Positions 35,557 through 48,021 of a stretch of 64,000 bases of DNA are shown in pieces. Each line of letters starts with the position of its first letter. Positions within the stretch are counted from its first letter, which is position 1. The stretch comes from Heracleum sosnowskyi (Eukaryota; Streptophyta; Magnoliopsida; Apiales; Apiaceae). Both the position numbers and the translations under genes were made by a program. Below the pieces are notes generated by a model. That model made no database searches. It was not told the DNA's origin and saw nothing but the letters and a program-made list of their open reading frames with translations. The stretch is taken from assembly GCA_030848705.1 (NCBI GenBank), contig CM061240.1, positions 23,331,001 to 23,395,000 of the forward strand, read 5' to 3'.

Positions 35557-37345
35557 TGGTATCAGAGCTACGTGTATAAGGGGCTAATTTGGTTATGTGT
35601 TTACTGTATTCGATGAATGTAAGCATGTTTTATGAATCTGCCTTGATACAGTTATGAGATATATCGATTATAATATGTTATATCGCTTATATATGATACT
35701 GTTATGCTTAATATATTGATATGACTGATTAATATGCGATGATTGTATGTTATGCATGTTGTCTGGTTTATATAGGGATATAAACTGTGAGACAGATCAT
35801 GTTTGGACACGATCTGCAAACTGGGATATGTCTGTATGTATATGATACATGCTTCCGGAACTGTATATGATGCAGTGGCGGCAGAGACTATAAGATATGA
35901 TCTGAGATTCCGAAATCGATGATTTTTGAATAGCACTAGTCTTCCGCCCCTTGGACCCTGCCAAGGGGCTGCCGCCCCCTGACCCCCGTCCGGGGGCTGC
36001 CGCCCCCGGACCCCCGCTTTATTATTTTTTGTGTTCGTAATTGAGTATTTGAGCGTGGTGCTGGTTATGGCCTTAAGACCCGTAGTTTAATGGTTTATGG
36101 TTTTGGTTTTATAAATACGACTTGCATGTCGTTTTCTTCATTCTTGTAATTGTTTAACCTCGAATGTAAATCGAGTTTTATTATGTAAGTACATAAGTAT
36201 AGGTTGGATTCAATTGTTCAATGTAATGTACTTGAAGATTGAAGGACGATCAAAGAAGAGGTGCATTCAAGGGAACAAGGAGAATGAAGACATGTAATTG
36301 TATTTATATTTTTCACCATGGATTGACCTTTGATCCTTTCATTAGCTCGAAAGGATCATATAGGATAAAGGCCATAACCAAGCACGTTTACATACTGCAC
36401 TTTACATATTGATGTATGATTGCATGTGTAGGATACAATGTGATGCATGACTTAATTAGATTAATCATGTATTAATGTATGTATTAGATACATCACCCAT
36501 GCCATGCCTGCTAAACAAAATAAAATCTGTAACGATTCAAGATTTTAAAATTGAACAAAACGAACATGAGATTCCTGTGTTTATGAAACACGGAAATAAG
36601 TGTGAATTTTCAATTTTTGATATGGGGCGATTTTGACAAAAATACAAGCAGCGCTTGTAAGAAAGGTGGATTTTAAGTGAGACCATTGTGACTCCTCCGC
36701 TGGACTGGAAATCAAACCATTGATGAACTTTGAATTGAAATACTTAGTTCAAGGAAAAATTGGGAATCTCTTGATGATGGGATCATGGTCGTTTTAATAA
36801 AATCCCTAAATTTAAAATATTAAGTCACTTAGATGCCTTCCAATGAGCAACACTCGTCAAGACCTAGATCGAGAAATAGTGGGTTCGCCAAAGCGAAGCA
36901 CTCCAATCTATCGTGGTAAGGCGTGATGAAGTAAATGTGATACTTATCTGTTAGACTATTGGGTTAGACTTAAGTAAGTTACCACAATAGGATTGTGAAC
37001 TTAGAGGCATGGAGTTTGGTAAGATTTATTGGATAAATACGTACAATTGTTGTTCTACCAAACTATCCAAGAGTTATATAAGATATAATTGACAAAAGTT
37101 CTCTACCTAAATAATTGTGTTTTTGGAGTAAAGCCAAAGCTGACCTTAAGCATGATGAAATATGGATCTTGGCTCGCTAGAAAGGTTTAAAGAAACTTTT
37201 CTGAATTGATAGATAGGGCTATTAATTTGATAAAATAGTGGGTGATATATATTATGAATATATACATATGAATAATCACTTGAACATTATCTATATAATC
37301 CGAAGACTAACTTATTTTATGCATTTTTAACATTGTAGATATTTA
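35557..37345 (+). other. Primer-binding site and long untranslated leader of the copia element
   Basis: The primer-binding site (35557-35568) is followed by about 1.8 kb without a gene before the gag ATG at 37346. It contains a sharply GC-rich hairpin cluster (35941-36017, listed separately). Leaders of LTR elements usually carry packaging or dimerisation signals; none can be named here. Minus-strand ORF at 35652 is chance. Confidence 0.6.
35941..36017. repeat. GC-rich hairpin-forming triplicate repeat in the copia leader
   Basis: Three tandem units of about 28 bp contain GCCGCCCC and GACCC. Perfect stems: CCCCTTGG (35947-35954) with CCAAGGGG (35961-35968), loop ACCCTG; and CCCCCG (35983-35988) with CGGGGG (35991-35996), loop TC. 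The flanks are AT-rich on both sides. Confidence 0.85.
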
Positions 37346-40300
37346 ATGGCACATAACTCAAATAACTTCTCTGTACGATCAGTCCTTGAGAAGGACAAGC
37401 TGACAGGAACAAACTTCCTCGACTGGCAAAGGAATTTGAGGATTGTCCTCAGGCAAGAGCGAAAGCTCCATGTCATTGATATTCCTCGCCCTGAACCTCT
37501 GCCAGAAGGTGCATCGGTTGATCAACAGAATGTTTATCAGAAACATATCGATGATGACACAGATGTTACCTGTCTTATGCTTGCGACTATGAGTCCCGAG
37601 CTTCAGAAACAACATGAGCATATGGATGCTTATGTGATGATTGAGCACCTTAAACGTATGTTTGAAGGACAAGCTCGTCAGGAGAGGTTTGATACAAGCA
37701 AAGCCTTGTATGCATGCAAACAGGGTGATCGTAATCCAGTTGCACCGCATGTTCTAAAGATGATTGGATATATGGAGTACCTTGCTACTCTGGGTTCCAC
37801 CATCGGTACGGAAACTCAGATAGATCTAATCTTGCAATCTTTGAACAGCAGCTATGCTCAGTTTGTAATGAATTACATCATGAATGAGATAGACAAGACA
37901 CCTACCGAATTGTTGGCAATGTTGAAAACTGCTGAGACCAATATTCAGAAGGCATCCCCTAACGCCATTATGATGGTCAATAAAGGGAATGCCAAAGAAC
38001 AGGGTAAAAGGAAAGGCAAGAAGAAGATTGGATCTAAATCTGCTAATCCAAAACCTGCTTTTAAAAAGGCTTTGAAGCCTACAGGAGGTGTTACAAAAGG
38101 TGCTGCAAAAGGTGCTGCAAAAGGTGCTGCAAAAGGTGATTGTCACTATTGCAATAAACCAGGTCATTGGAAGAGAAACTGTCATGCTTACTTGGAGGAT
38201 TTGAAGAAGATGAATTCTGTGAAGATTTCAGATTCAGGTATTTATGTTATAGAAGTCAATTTGTCTACTTCTACATCATGGGTATTAGATACTGGATGTG
38301 GTTCTCACATTTGTATAAATGTGCAGGAACTTCGAAGGAGTAGGACTTTGGCGAAAGGAGAAGTCGACCTACGCGTTGGCAATGGAGCAAAGGTTGCTAC
38401 TTTGGATGTAGGGACTTATAATTTATCATTGCCCACAGGGCTTATGTTAGAACTTGAAAACTGTTTTTACGTGCCTGCGATTTGCAGAAACATTATTTCT
38501 GTTTCTTGTTTGGACAAGAAAGGTTTTTCCTTTACAATTCAGAACAATAGTTGTTCCTTTGGTTTGAATAATGTAACCTATGGGGTTGCACGTTTATTTA
38601 ATGGTTTATATGTTCTAGATCTTGATACTCCTGTCTATAATATAAATAATAAACGTATTAAGGCTAATGACTCAAATCAAACATACCTTTGGCATTGTCG
38701 TTTAGGCCATATAAATGAGAAACGCATTTCCAAGTTACATAAGGATGGATACTTGGATAAGTTTGATTTTGAATCATACGAAGAATGCAAACCTTGTCTC
38801 ATTGGAAAAATGACTAAAGCTCCTTTTACCGGAATAGGTGAAAGGGTCACCGAACGATTAGAGCTTATACATAGTGATGTATGTGGTCCAATGCGTACGA
38901 TGGCAAGAGGTGGTTTTTACTACTTCATAACCTTTACTGATGATTTTTGTAGATACGGATATGTGTATCTTTTGAAGAACAAGTCCGAATCATTTGAAAA
39001 AATTCAAAGAGTATAAGGCAGAAGTGGAAAAGCAAATAGGCGGAAGTATTAAAACCCTACGATCTGATCGTGGAGGTGAGTACCTAAGCTTAGAATTTAA
39101 GAATTTCTTAAAGGAGTGTGGTATTGTATCACAACTCACACCTCCTGGAACACCACAGTGGAATGGTGTATCTGAAAGGAGAAATCGTACCTTGTTGGAC
39201 ATGGTGCGATCGATGATGAGTCTAGCGGATCTTCCAATTAGTTTCTGGGGCTATGCCCTAGAGACGGCTGCACAAACACTAAACCGAGTTCCTTCAAAAA
39301 CGGTTCAAAAGACACCATATGAGATATGGACTGAAAAACGTCATAGCGTGTCATTTATGAAAATTTGGGGATGCGAAGCGTTTGTGAAACGTTTAACCTC
39401 GGACAAGCTAGGACCAAAATCAGATAAATGTAATTTTGTGGGATATCCAAATGAAACAAAAGGGTATTACTTCTATAATCCTTCAGAGAACAAAGTGTTT
39501 GTTGCTCGAACAGCTGTGTTTCTTGAAAGAGAATTACTTTCTAAGAAAAATAGTGGGAGGACAATAGATCTCGATGAGGATCGAGAACCATAGATTAATG
39601 TTGAACCAGAGTTGGAACATGAGCAGAATGTGACTGAAAATGTTGAGGACAACATTGCTCAAGAAACATAGGTCGTTCGTAGATCTAGTAGGATTCGTCA
39701 TGAGCCAGAGAGATATTATGGATTTCTGCTGACTCAAAATGGCGATGTAATGCTTGTAGATAATGATGAGCCTCTTACCTACAAAGATGCTATGAATAGT
39801 CCAGATTCTGAGAGATGGCTGGAGGCCATGAAATCTGAGATGGATTCCATGTATAAAAACAATGTATGGACTTTGGTTGAACCACCTGAAGGGGTAAAAC
39901 CCATCGAGTGCAAGTGGGTTTTCAAGAAGAAAACTGACATGGATGGTAATTTACAGACCTACAAAGCTAGACTAGTGGCGAAAGGTTTCAAGCAAATTCA
40001 TGGTATTGACTATGATGAAACTTTCTCACCGGTGGCTATGGTCAAATCCATCAGGATTTTGCTTGCAATAGCAGCTTATTATGACTATGAAATCTGGCAA
40101 ATGGATGTCAAGACTGCTTTCTTAAATGGGAGCTTAGAAGAGGATGTGTACATGACACAACCTGAGGGTTTTGTCGATCCAAAATTTGCTAGGATGGTCT
40201 GTAAGTTACTACGATCCATTTATGGGTTGAAGCAGGCCTCGAGGAGATGGAACATTCGTTTTGATGAAACAGTCAAAGAGTTTGGTTTCATACAAAATGA

Positions 40301-40684
40301 GGATGAACCGTGTGTTTACAAGAAGGTTAGTGGGAGCCATGTGGCATTTCTAGTATTATATGTAGATGACATATTGCTAATAGGGAATGACATTACTTCT
40401 CTACAGGCTGTGAAGACTTGGTTGGGAAATAATTTCTCGATGAAAGACTTAGGCGATGCATCCTACATATTAGGGATCAGGATCTATAGAGATAGACCCA
40501 GAAGAATGATCGGCTTAAGTCAGAGTACATACATTGACAAGATATTGCATCGTTTCGGGATGCAAGAGGCTAAAAGGGGCTATGTCCCAATGTCTCATGG
40601 GATAACGATCTCAAAAGAAAACTGTCCTAAATCATCAGATGAAAAGGACCGTATGAATAAAGTACCATATGCTTCGGCAATTGG
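37346..40684 (+). pseudogene. Copia gag-pol of the 33970-41796 element, broken
   Basis: ATG at 37346. Gag (UBN2-like, about residues 20-210) is followed by a basic linker with GAAKG repeated, zinc knuckle CHYCNKPGHWKRNCH (about 262), protease WVLDTGCGSHIC (about 312), GAG-pre-integrase WHCRLGHIN (about 448) and integrase start HSDVCGP (about 508). Lesions: a frameshift in an A-run near 39000, where the rest of integrase continues in another frame (to 39593); TAG stops at 39591 and 39669; then reverse transcriptase with KTAFLNGSLEEDVYM and LYVDDILLIGND to ASAIGSI at 40684. RNase H, the polypurine tract and the start of the 3' LTR are deleted; the frame reads into LTR sequence and stops at 40733. 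Confidence 0.92.
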
Positions 40685-41796
40685 TTCTATACGAGGATTA
40701 ATATACTTTGATTACATTAAAAGTTACCTTTGACCGGGTGATGATAAAAGTGGACATCAGGTATATTATGAGTCGTATGAGAAATATGAATGATAGATAT
40801 AGGATTTAACCCTCCTATTATTAGGAGAGATATTATTGGCCTCTTGATTGAGTGAGACTATGAAAATGCATGGCCATGCTCAAATATTGATTTGTTTTAA
40901 TAGTCTACTCATTGATCAAGGAAACCTGGATTAAATGTTGAAGAGGATGACTAATAACATGCCTCGAGTTTAATCTATAATATTTGGTTAAAGGGATTAT
41001 ATTACACGGAAACATTAGTCACGAAAGGTTTAATTGGATCACCATTTATTATTATTTCTTGGGGAGCAATGATGTATTACTAGATGCCGCTCATTGTTTA
41101 TAATTTTATTTAAGAATAAAATTATTGCCAACGAAATAATAACCTAAAGGGTCACACACTTAGAACGTTTTAAATGGAGTTTTAATTTAAATTATGAATT
41201 TAAATTAAATGATTAAATTTGAAATTAGTTATTTAATTGAGCCGGTCTTAATTAAATTAGAATTCGAATTTAATATTAACTGATTATTTTCGAAATTAGT
41301 CATTTAATTGAGATGGTCTTAATTAAATAGAATTTCGAATTTAATACTAAAACCAAAAATCAGATTGGGTTTTAAGAAGCCCAAAAACGGATTTAGGGTT
41401 TTGGCCCAATCCTCTATCTCATATAAATACATTATGATGTATTATTGAGGTATGATTTTTCTGCAATTTCGAATTAAAGAAAACCCTAGCAGCTCTGCAT
41501 TAAGAGAGGCTAGAGAGAGAGAGAGAGGGGCAGTTTTTCGGCTAGTACCGAACTCCGTTGATCGTTGGACGATCGAGCGTTCGTGTGGACGACTTTGGCG
41601 ACGCAGATCTTGGACAAGGGCTGTGTGGTGATTACAACAAGGACCTCCATCTTTCCGAACTTTAAAGCTCTTTAAGGTATGATTTCGTTTCTCCATAATC
41701 AGCCATGTCTTGTACATGGATCCTAGGGTTAGGGTTTCGGAATTTTTATTGTTTTACGACTGTTTTTCGCTGTGTTTGTTGCCCCGAAACCCAACA
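40685..41796 (+). repeat. 3' LTR remnant of the 33970-41796 copia element
   Basis: It corresponds to 34446-35555 of the 5' LTR. The junction with RT sequence lies in a shared TTCTATA, consistent with a microhomology-mediated deletion. It retains the TATA box (41422-41429) and the CA end. Confidence 0.93.
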
Positions 41797-41801
41797 AATT
41801 T

Positions 41802-43495
41802 TTGTGCTATCATAACGCAGTGATTTGGGATGTTACCAAAGCCATGAAGCTATGTTACTATACTTGTAAAAGGTGTTACACTGGACAACACAGTGAGGTG
41901 TGTTACCTTAGAGTATAGTCTTACTGAACAAATTTAATTAAATTTAATTTATAATTAATAGTTTGATCATTGTTTTAAATTTAAAAGTGAATAATTTTAA
42001 TAAAATCATTGAAGTTATCATTAGAAAAAGTAATATTCCATCAAATTATTGAATTATTTGTATTTCATAAAATTTAAAATATTTTTAATAAATTTAGAAT
42101 TAAAATATTTTAAAATAATATTCAAGAATTATTAAATTTTAATTAAAATCATTAACAATTTTATTAGAGAAAATAATAATTTTTAAAAACTGAGAGTTAT
42201 TACGAAATAATGAAAGTTATGAATTTAATACAAAGAAGTTGAAATAAATTTGTAATAATTTTTAAAAAAAAGAAAACTCTAAGCACAATTAGAACAGTTG
42301 GGTCAATAATTGAGACATGAGCGGGACAAAAGCACTGAGCGGCAAAACGAAAATTAGAATTGGGGCTAAACACTAAGTCGGGGGAAAAAATTGGGGATAA
42401 ACAAAACACTTCTCTCACTTCTCTCACTTCTCTCACTTCTCAGTTCAATTAGGGATAATTTAATTATGGTTCGAAGCTGGGTTATTCAAAGCTCGGTTCA
42501 ATTAGGGTTCGAAGCTTGGAGTTGTGTTCAATTAGGGTTAATAGAAGCTTGGTTTCGGGGTTCAATTAGGGTTTATAGAAGCTTGGAGTTGTGTTCGAAG
42601 GGATTTGATATCAATTTCAGGTATAAATCTCTCTGTATATGATTCGATTTGTAGCTTAGTTTGTGTTGCATGCATCTTCTTATCTCTCTCTGTGTAAATC
42701 TCTCTGTATATGATTCGAGCTTGTGTTCGAAGTTTGTGTTGTATATGATTCGATTCAATTAGGGTTCTCTCGCTATGTGTGCATATCTTCTTATCTCTAT
42801 CTCTCTCTGTGTATCTTTCTCCCCTTTCTCTCTATGTATCTCTCCCTGTTTCTCTATATGCATCTCTCCCTATCTCTATGTGTCTATGTATTTCTCTCCC
42901 TTGTCTCTCTATGTATCTCTCTTTGTATCTCCCTGTTTTTCTTAATTTGTGATTTATGTGGATTTGTTTGAATTCTCGCATTGTGTCTCTCTCGTTGTCC
43001 CTGTATCGTTGTGATATAAATATTTTTTGATGTTGTTGCTTAATAATGATTTAGTTAATTGTTAATTGTCATTCTCAAGAAAGCATGATTAATCGAGAAA
43101 AATTAGTCATAAATTAACTGCATAATGATAGTTGTGTGAGGACATGACGGTCTTAAAAGCTCGATCGCATTGTGTCTCCCTCGTTGTCCCTGTATCGTTG
43201 TGATATACATATTTTTTGATGTTGTTGCTTAATAATGATTTAGTTAATTGTTAATTGTCATTCTCAAGAAAGCATGATTAATCGAGAAAAAATAGTCATA
43301 AATTAACTGCATAATGATAGTTGTGTGAGGACATGACGGTCTTAAAAGCTCTATCGATTAGTTAATTATTTATAGGTAGTTATTTGCTTAGGTTAGCCTG
43401 AATAAAACCTCGACTAGGTTGATCGCTGACACACGCACACACTTATATTCTTCGTTTAATATAGTTAATGTAGTTGTGCTTCATGAAATGTAGTG
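41802..43495 (+). promoter_or_regulatory. Subterminal region and transcribed leader of the second CACTA family
   Basis: 41802-41930 holds TGTTAC-type subterminal motifs, followed by about 450 bp of AT-rich sequence. From 42405, CTTCTCTCA repeats and several AATTAGGGTT-containing imperfect repeats with AAGCTTGG form a leader-like, pyrimidine-rich stretch. A 189-bp tandem duplication spans about 42976-43354. The ATG of TNP2 follows at 43496, directly after a possible splice acceptor. The leader role is inferred. Confidence 0.55.
42976..43354 (+). repeat. 189-bp tandem duplication in the TNP2 leader
   Basis: Two nearly identical copies start at TCGCATTGTGTCTC (42976 and 43165) and end in GTCTTAAAAGCTC-like sequence. 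Only a few substitutions separate them, so the duplication is recent relative to the element. Confidence 0.85.
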
Positions 43496-46400
43496 ATGGA
43501 CGACAAGGAAATTACGTGGACAGAACTTCCAAAGTTTAGTGACGGCTATATTAGCGGTGTAAAAGATTTTATTAAAAATGTAGTTTCTAGATTCGCCGTA
43601 GGTGATGAGATAACATGTCCTTGCAAGAAATGTAAAAATGACAATTGGTATCGTCAAGATATAATATACGACCATCTGGTCTATAATGGTCCTTCGCCAT
43701 TGTATGTTGAATGGATGTGTGAGGTTTCACGACTAGGGTGTGAGGAAGATATGGATTGTGAGGCTAGTATAGGTTTTGGAGACACTCTAGGTGATATGTT
43801 GCACCATACCCATGGAATGCAGAATGGTGAAACTGAGCATCCTAATGTACCAAATGCCAAAGCTAATAGATTTAATCGCCATATTGAAGATGGAAAACAA
43901 CCATTATATCCTGGTTGTTCGAAATTTTCGCGATTAGGTTTTATCCTTAGGCTTTATTCTTTAAAATGTGTACATGGGATTACAAAGCCTGCATTTGGGG
44001 ATTTACTAGAGTTGCTGAGAGAGGCTTTTCCACAGGCCCACATACCTCTTTCTTTTAACGCCGCAAAGAATATCATTAGAGATTTAGGTCTTGATTACCA
44101 AAAAATACATGCATGCCCGAACGATTGCATGATGTATTGGGCAGAAAACAAAGATGAAGATGTTTGTAAAAACTGTGGTGTTTCCAGATGGGAAGTAGTG
44201 GAAATGAAAGGCAATGGTACTGACAATGACCTAGATAAGGTAATTCGCAAAGTTCCGGCAAAAGTTATGCATTATTTCCCGCTGAAACCAAGGCTGCAAA
44301 GGCTGTTTATATCGAAGGAGTATTCTGAACTTATGTTGTGGCACGCGGTGGGACGAACAAATGACGGGAAACTTAGACATCCAGCGGATGCCGAGGCTTG
44401 GAATGCGATGGATGCCAGGTATCCTGAATTTTCGGTAGAAAAGAGAAATATCAGACTTGGTGTGGCCTCGGATGGATTCAGTCCTTACCGTACAATGAGT
44501 TCAACTCACTCAACGTGGCCAATTGTATTGGTAAACTACAACCTCCCGCCTTGGCTATGCATGAAGCCTGAAAATTTGATTCTTTCAACAATCATCCCCG
44601 GTCCAGAATCTCCAAAAAATAACATTGATGTATTTATGCAGCCTCTAATTGAAGAGTTGAAAGAATTATGGGATCTAGGTATAGAAACTTATGATGCCTT
44701 GACTAGTCAAAATTTTAGGCTACGTGCAAGTGTGTTATGGACCATTAGCGATTTTCCGGGATATGCAATGCTATCCGGTTGGAGCACAAAGGGTAAATTG
44801 GCTTGTCCCTCATGCCATTATGAGACAGATTCGATGTACTGAAAAAATAGTAAAAAAATGTGCTACATGAACCATATAAAATTTCTAGATCCGGAGCACA
44901 AGTGGAGGTTTGATAAGAGAAGGTTCAATGGTGAAGTTGAAATGGGATAGGCTCCACCCACTTTAAAAGGAACAGATATAGTTGACTTATTGGCCGACTA
45001 TGAAAATGAATTTGGAAAGGACAAAAGCAAGAAAAAGGGCAAAAGGGGTTTAAAGGGTAAAAATGATTCCCCTTTCAAAAAAAAAGTCAATATTTTTCAA
45101 TTTACCATATTGGAGTCACAATTTATTGCGACACAACCTTGATTGTATGCATATTGAAAAAAACATATGTGACAATATAATTGGTACTTTGTTGAATATT
45201 GGCGGTAAGTCTAAGGACCATTTAAATGCTCGTTTGGATTTACAAGAAATGGGGATCAGGAAGGTTCTTCACCCCGTTAAGTCAAGTGATGGACAATACC
45301 TTGAGATTAGGGCTGCTATTTTCGACATGACGAACAAAGAGAAGGAAATATTCTGCTCAGTGTTGGAGAAGGCTAAACTGCCTTACGGGTGTGCGGCTAA
45401 TATAAGTCGATATGTTCACACGAAGGAAACGACAATCTGGGGGTATAAGAGCCACGATGCGCATTTTCTTCTTCACTACGTGTTACAATTTGCAGTGAAA
45501 AAGACATTGAAACCTCAGGTTGCAGTACCTCTTATAAGACTCGGTGTGTTTCTAAGAAGTCTTTGGAGCAAAGTAATTGATTTGGCTGAATTGAACAGGC
45601 TAGAAAAAGATATTGTTGAAATTCTTTGCCATTTCGAGATGATATTTCCAACAGCTTTCTTTGACATAATGATTCATTTGCTGGTTCATTTGTGTAAGGA
45701 AATCAAACTTGGAGGACCTGCACACTTGAGATGCATGTGGCCAATTGAACGTTATTTATGTAAACTTAAATCTTACGTGCGCAACAGGTCTAAACCAGAG
45801 GGTTCAATTGCAGAAGGCTACCTGGCAGAAGAATGCTTGACATTCTGTTCAAGATTCTTAAACAGTGATGTAGTACCTAAATTTGAGCGTTGTCCACAAA
45901 AGGTGGAATATCCAATTGGTACAAGAAGAAATAAAGATGGAAAACCTGTTCATCTCACAGAATCTCAATGGATAGCATGTCATCGATACATTCTTTTCAA
46001 TTGTGGTAACAAGGACGTTGAAAATTTAATGGAGTAAGATTTAAGTTCTAATTTATCTTAAGTTCTAATTTATCTAATTTATGTTGAGAATAAGAAATAG
46101 AATATGTCTTCCTTTTTTCAGTAATATTAACTAAGTAATTATTGTAGGGAACATCGAGCTTTAATTGATAGCCATCTAATATCGAAAAAATATAAAAGAG
46201 AGAGGACACACACGGATGACTTCTGGAAGTGGTTCAAGGAAGAGGCTGGAAAAATAAAAGACATTCCGAAAGAACTAGAACTCCTTGCGATGGGCCCTAA
46301 TCGAGCATCTAAGAGGTTTACGGGATATGTTATTAATGGATACAGATTCTATACAAAATACAGAGATGCAAGGTGTACAACACAGAATAGTGGAGTTTTT

Positions 46401-46874
46401 TTGTCTTCCTTGACCACAAGCTTTGCAAGTTCAAAGGATCAGAATCCACATGTTGGTGTTGTCGATTACTACGGATCGATTGAAGAAATCCTAGAAATCG
46501 ATTATTGGGGAGATTTGACTGTAGTTCTATTCAAGTGTTGTTGGTACCATGCAGAAAAAGATTTGTATGACCTAACACGAGTCAATTTTAACAGGTTGGT
46601 TCAAAAATCTGATCCATATGTTATGGCTTCACAAGTACAACAAATATTTTATATTGAAGATCCGACTGACAACATGTTTCATAATGTTATCAAGAGATTG
46701 CCATGGGACTGGTGTGATGTCGAAGGTGAAAACGGGAACGAGGATGGTTTGACTGATCCGATTTTAAGTAATATTCAACATGGTTTTGAAGATGAAAATC
46801 AAGTTGGTGATGTGAGCTGGTCTACAGAAGATATACCGGCAACAAAAGTTATCATTCCGCAAAAACTAGTCTAG
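43496..46874 (+). pseudogene. TNP2-type CACTA transposase, broken
   Basis: Two exons: 43496-46033 and 46148-46874. In order: the transposase-associated N-terminal domain with a zinc-binding CPCKKCKN stretch (residues about 1-75), the Transposase_21 catalytic region (about 150-560, including HYFPLKPRLQRLF and GWSTKGKLACPSCHY), a DUF4218-like region (MWPIERYLCKLKSYVRNR, EGYLAEECLTFCSR) and, in exon 2, a DUF4216-like domain ending in VDYYGSIEEILEIDYW and onwards. TNP2 is the transposase that cuts CACTA ends. Lesions: TGA at 44840-44842, TAG at about 44948 and a frameshift in an A-run at about 45080. No functional product is expected. Splice and coding order otherwise look normal. Confidence 0.9.
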
Positions 46875-47170
46875 GAAACTGTCTAGTATTAGGAATAATA
46901 TTTGTGCACTGTTTATGTAACAATTATATTAGCTGATGTATGGATTACTTTTTAACGTGTTTAGTGCTTCTTAATTAAGTGGATGCTTCATCTAAGTAAT
47001 ATTTGTTAGTGATTTACTTCTTTTTAATTACTTGACTACTTGCTTATAAAAGGTAATTTACTTGTTTTTGCTAGACTGATATAGTTAAATTATCAGTTAT
47101 TCTTAAATAGACAATTTGTACCAGTTAATAGTATTGTTTGTACTCGCTCTAATGTAGTTTATTTTGTAGG

Positions 47171-48021
47171 ATGGCAGGGGAGCTTATCAAACTCAGAATT
47201 AACCACATGGGAAAATTTCAGAATACAAAATATGTTGGTGGGAAATTGTGTGTGATAGGGAACATAGATCCTGATGTGTTTTCTTACACGGTGTTGATGG
47301 AGCATGTTAAAGATGATCTTAACTATACTGAAATTGGAGGAATTTACGTAAAAGATGATAATCAGGTGGGATGGAAAATGGTGACAAATGATCGGGACCT
47401 GTCCTTATTAGATGTAGAAGTGAAAAAGGCTGGCCACATGGATGTTTATATTGATAACATTGTTGATACTAAATATGAGCCACTACAGCAGATGCAGCCG
47501 CATGTAGTTATACGGCCAAGGCCAAATGTGTTTGAAGGTATTAAACTTTTCTAGCTAGTTTTTATTTTTATGTATTTGTTCCTTCTATTTATTAATTATT
47601 AAATTTGTTTCTTGTAGCTACGAAACTGAAACGTCAGTTTGTGACCACTCATCAACTACAACAACAAAAAAAGAGTAAGAAGCCTACTGAAGTCTACAGT
47701 CCCAGGAAATCTGCACGACTGAATAATGCACAAGGCATAATTCCAAATGAAGTTAAGAGTTCTCGAAAACCGACAATTCTGAAAAATCCACGTCAAGGAA
47801 GGGGTGAAAATGTCGAAGTCACTAGTGGCAGGAATTCGGCACGGCTTGTTAGTGGTAGACCAGAATTCAGTGTTGATGCAGCCCTTAAGCAGAAGCCGAA
47901 GTCAACTGAAGTAGAAACGCCAAAGTCTGCAAATGTTCGGAGGAAGTTGGATTTACATAATCCAAGAGATGAAGGTGAAGATATAGACGGAGATGAAAAT
48001 ATGGATGAGAATGACATTGAG
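47171..48021 (+). pseudogene. Second gene of the CACTA element (PB1-like N-terminus), 3' truncated
   Basis: Exon 1 (47171-47537) and exon 2 (47618-48021) have good splice sites. The N-terminal ~110 residues (MAGELIKLRINHMGKF, then YVGGK and SYTVLMEHVKDDLNYTEIGG) match the PB1-like domain found at the start of plant transposon proteins. Exon 2 is basic, with repeated SPRKSARL/SGRNSARL motifs and an acidic end (DEGEDIDGDENMDEND), suggesting nuclear location. After the donor at 48022 no further exons are recognisable. It probably encoded the accessory DNA-binding protein that acts with TNP2 (inference). Confidence 0.7.

Larger units (their letters stand above)
33970..41796 (+). mobile_element. 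Ty1/copia retrotransposon, internally deleted, nested in CACTA
   Basis: The 5' LTR is complete (33970-35555, 1586 bp, TG...CA). The 3' LTR lacks its first 476 bp (remnant 40685-41796). A perfect AATTT duplication flanks the element (33965-33969 and 41797-41801). The primer-binding site TGGTATCAGAGC is at 35557-35568. Gag-pol is broken. The remaining LTR parts differ by only about ten substitutions and a 2-bp AG-repeat change over about 1.1 kb, so the insertion is moderately young. Confidence 0.95.
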
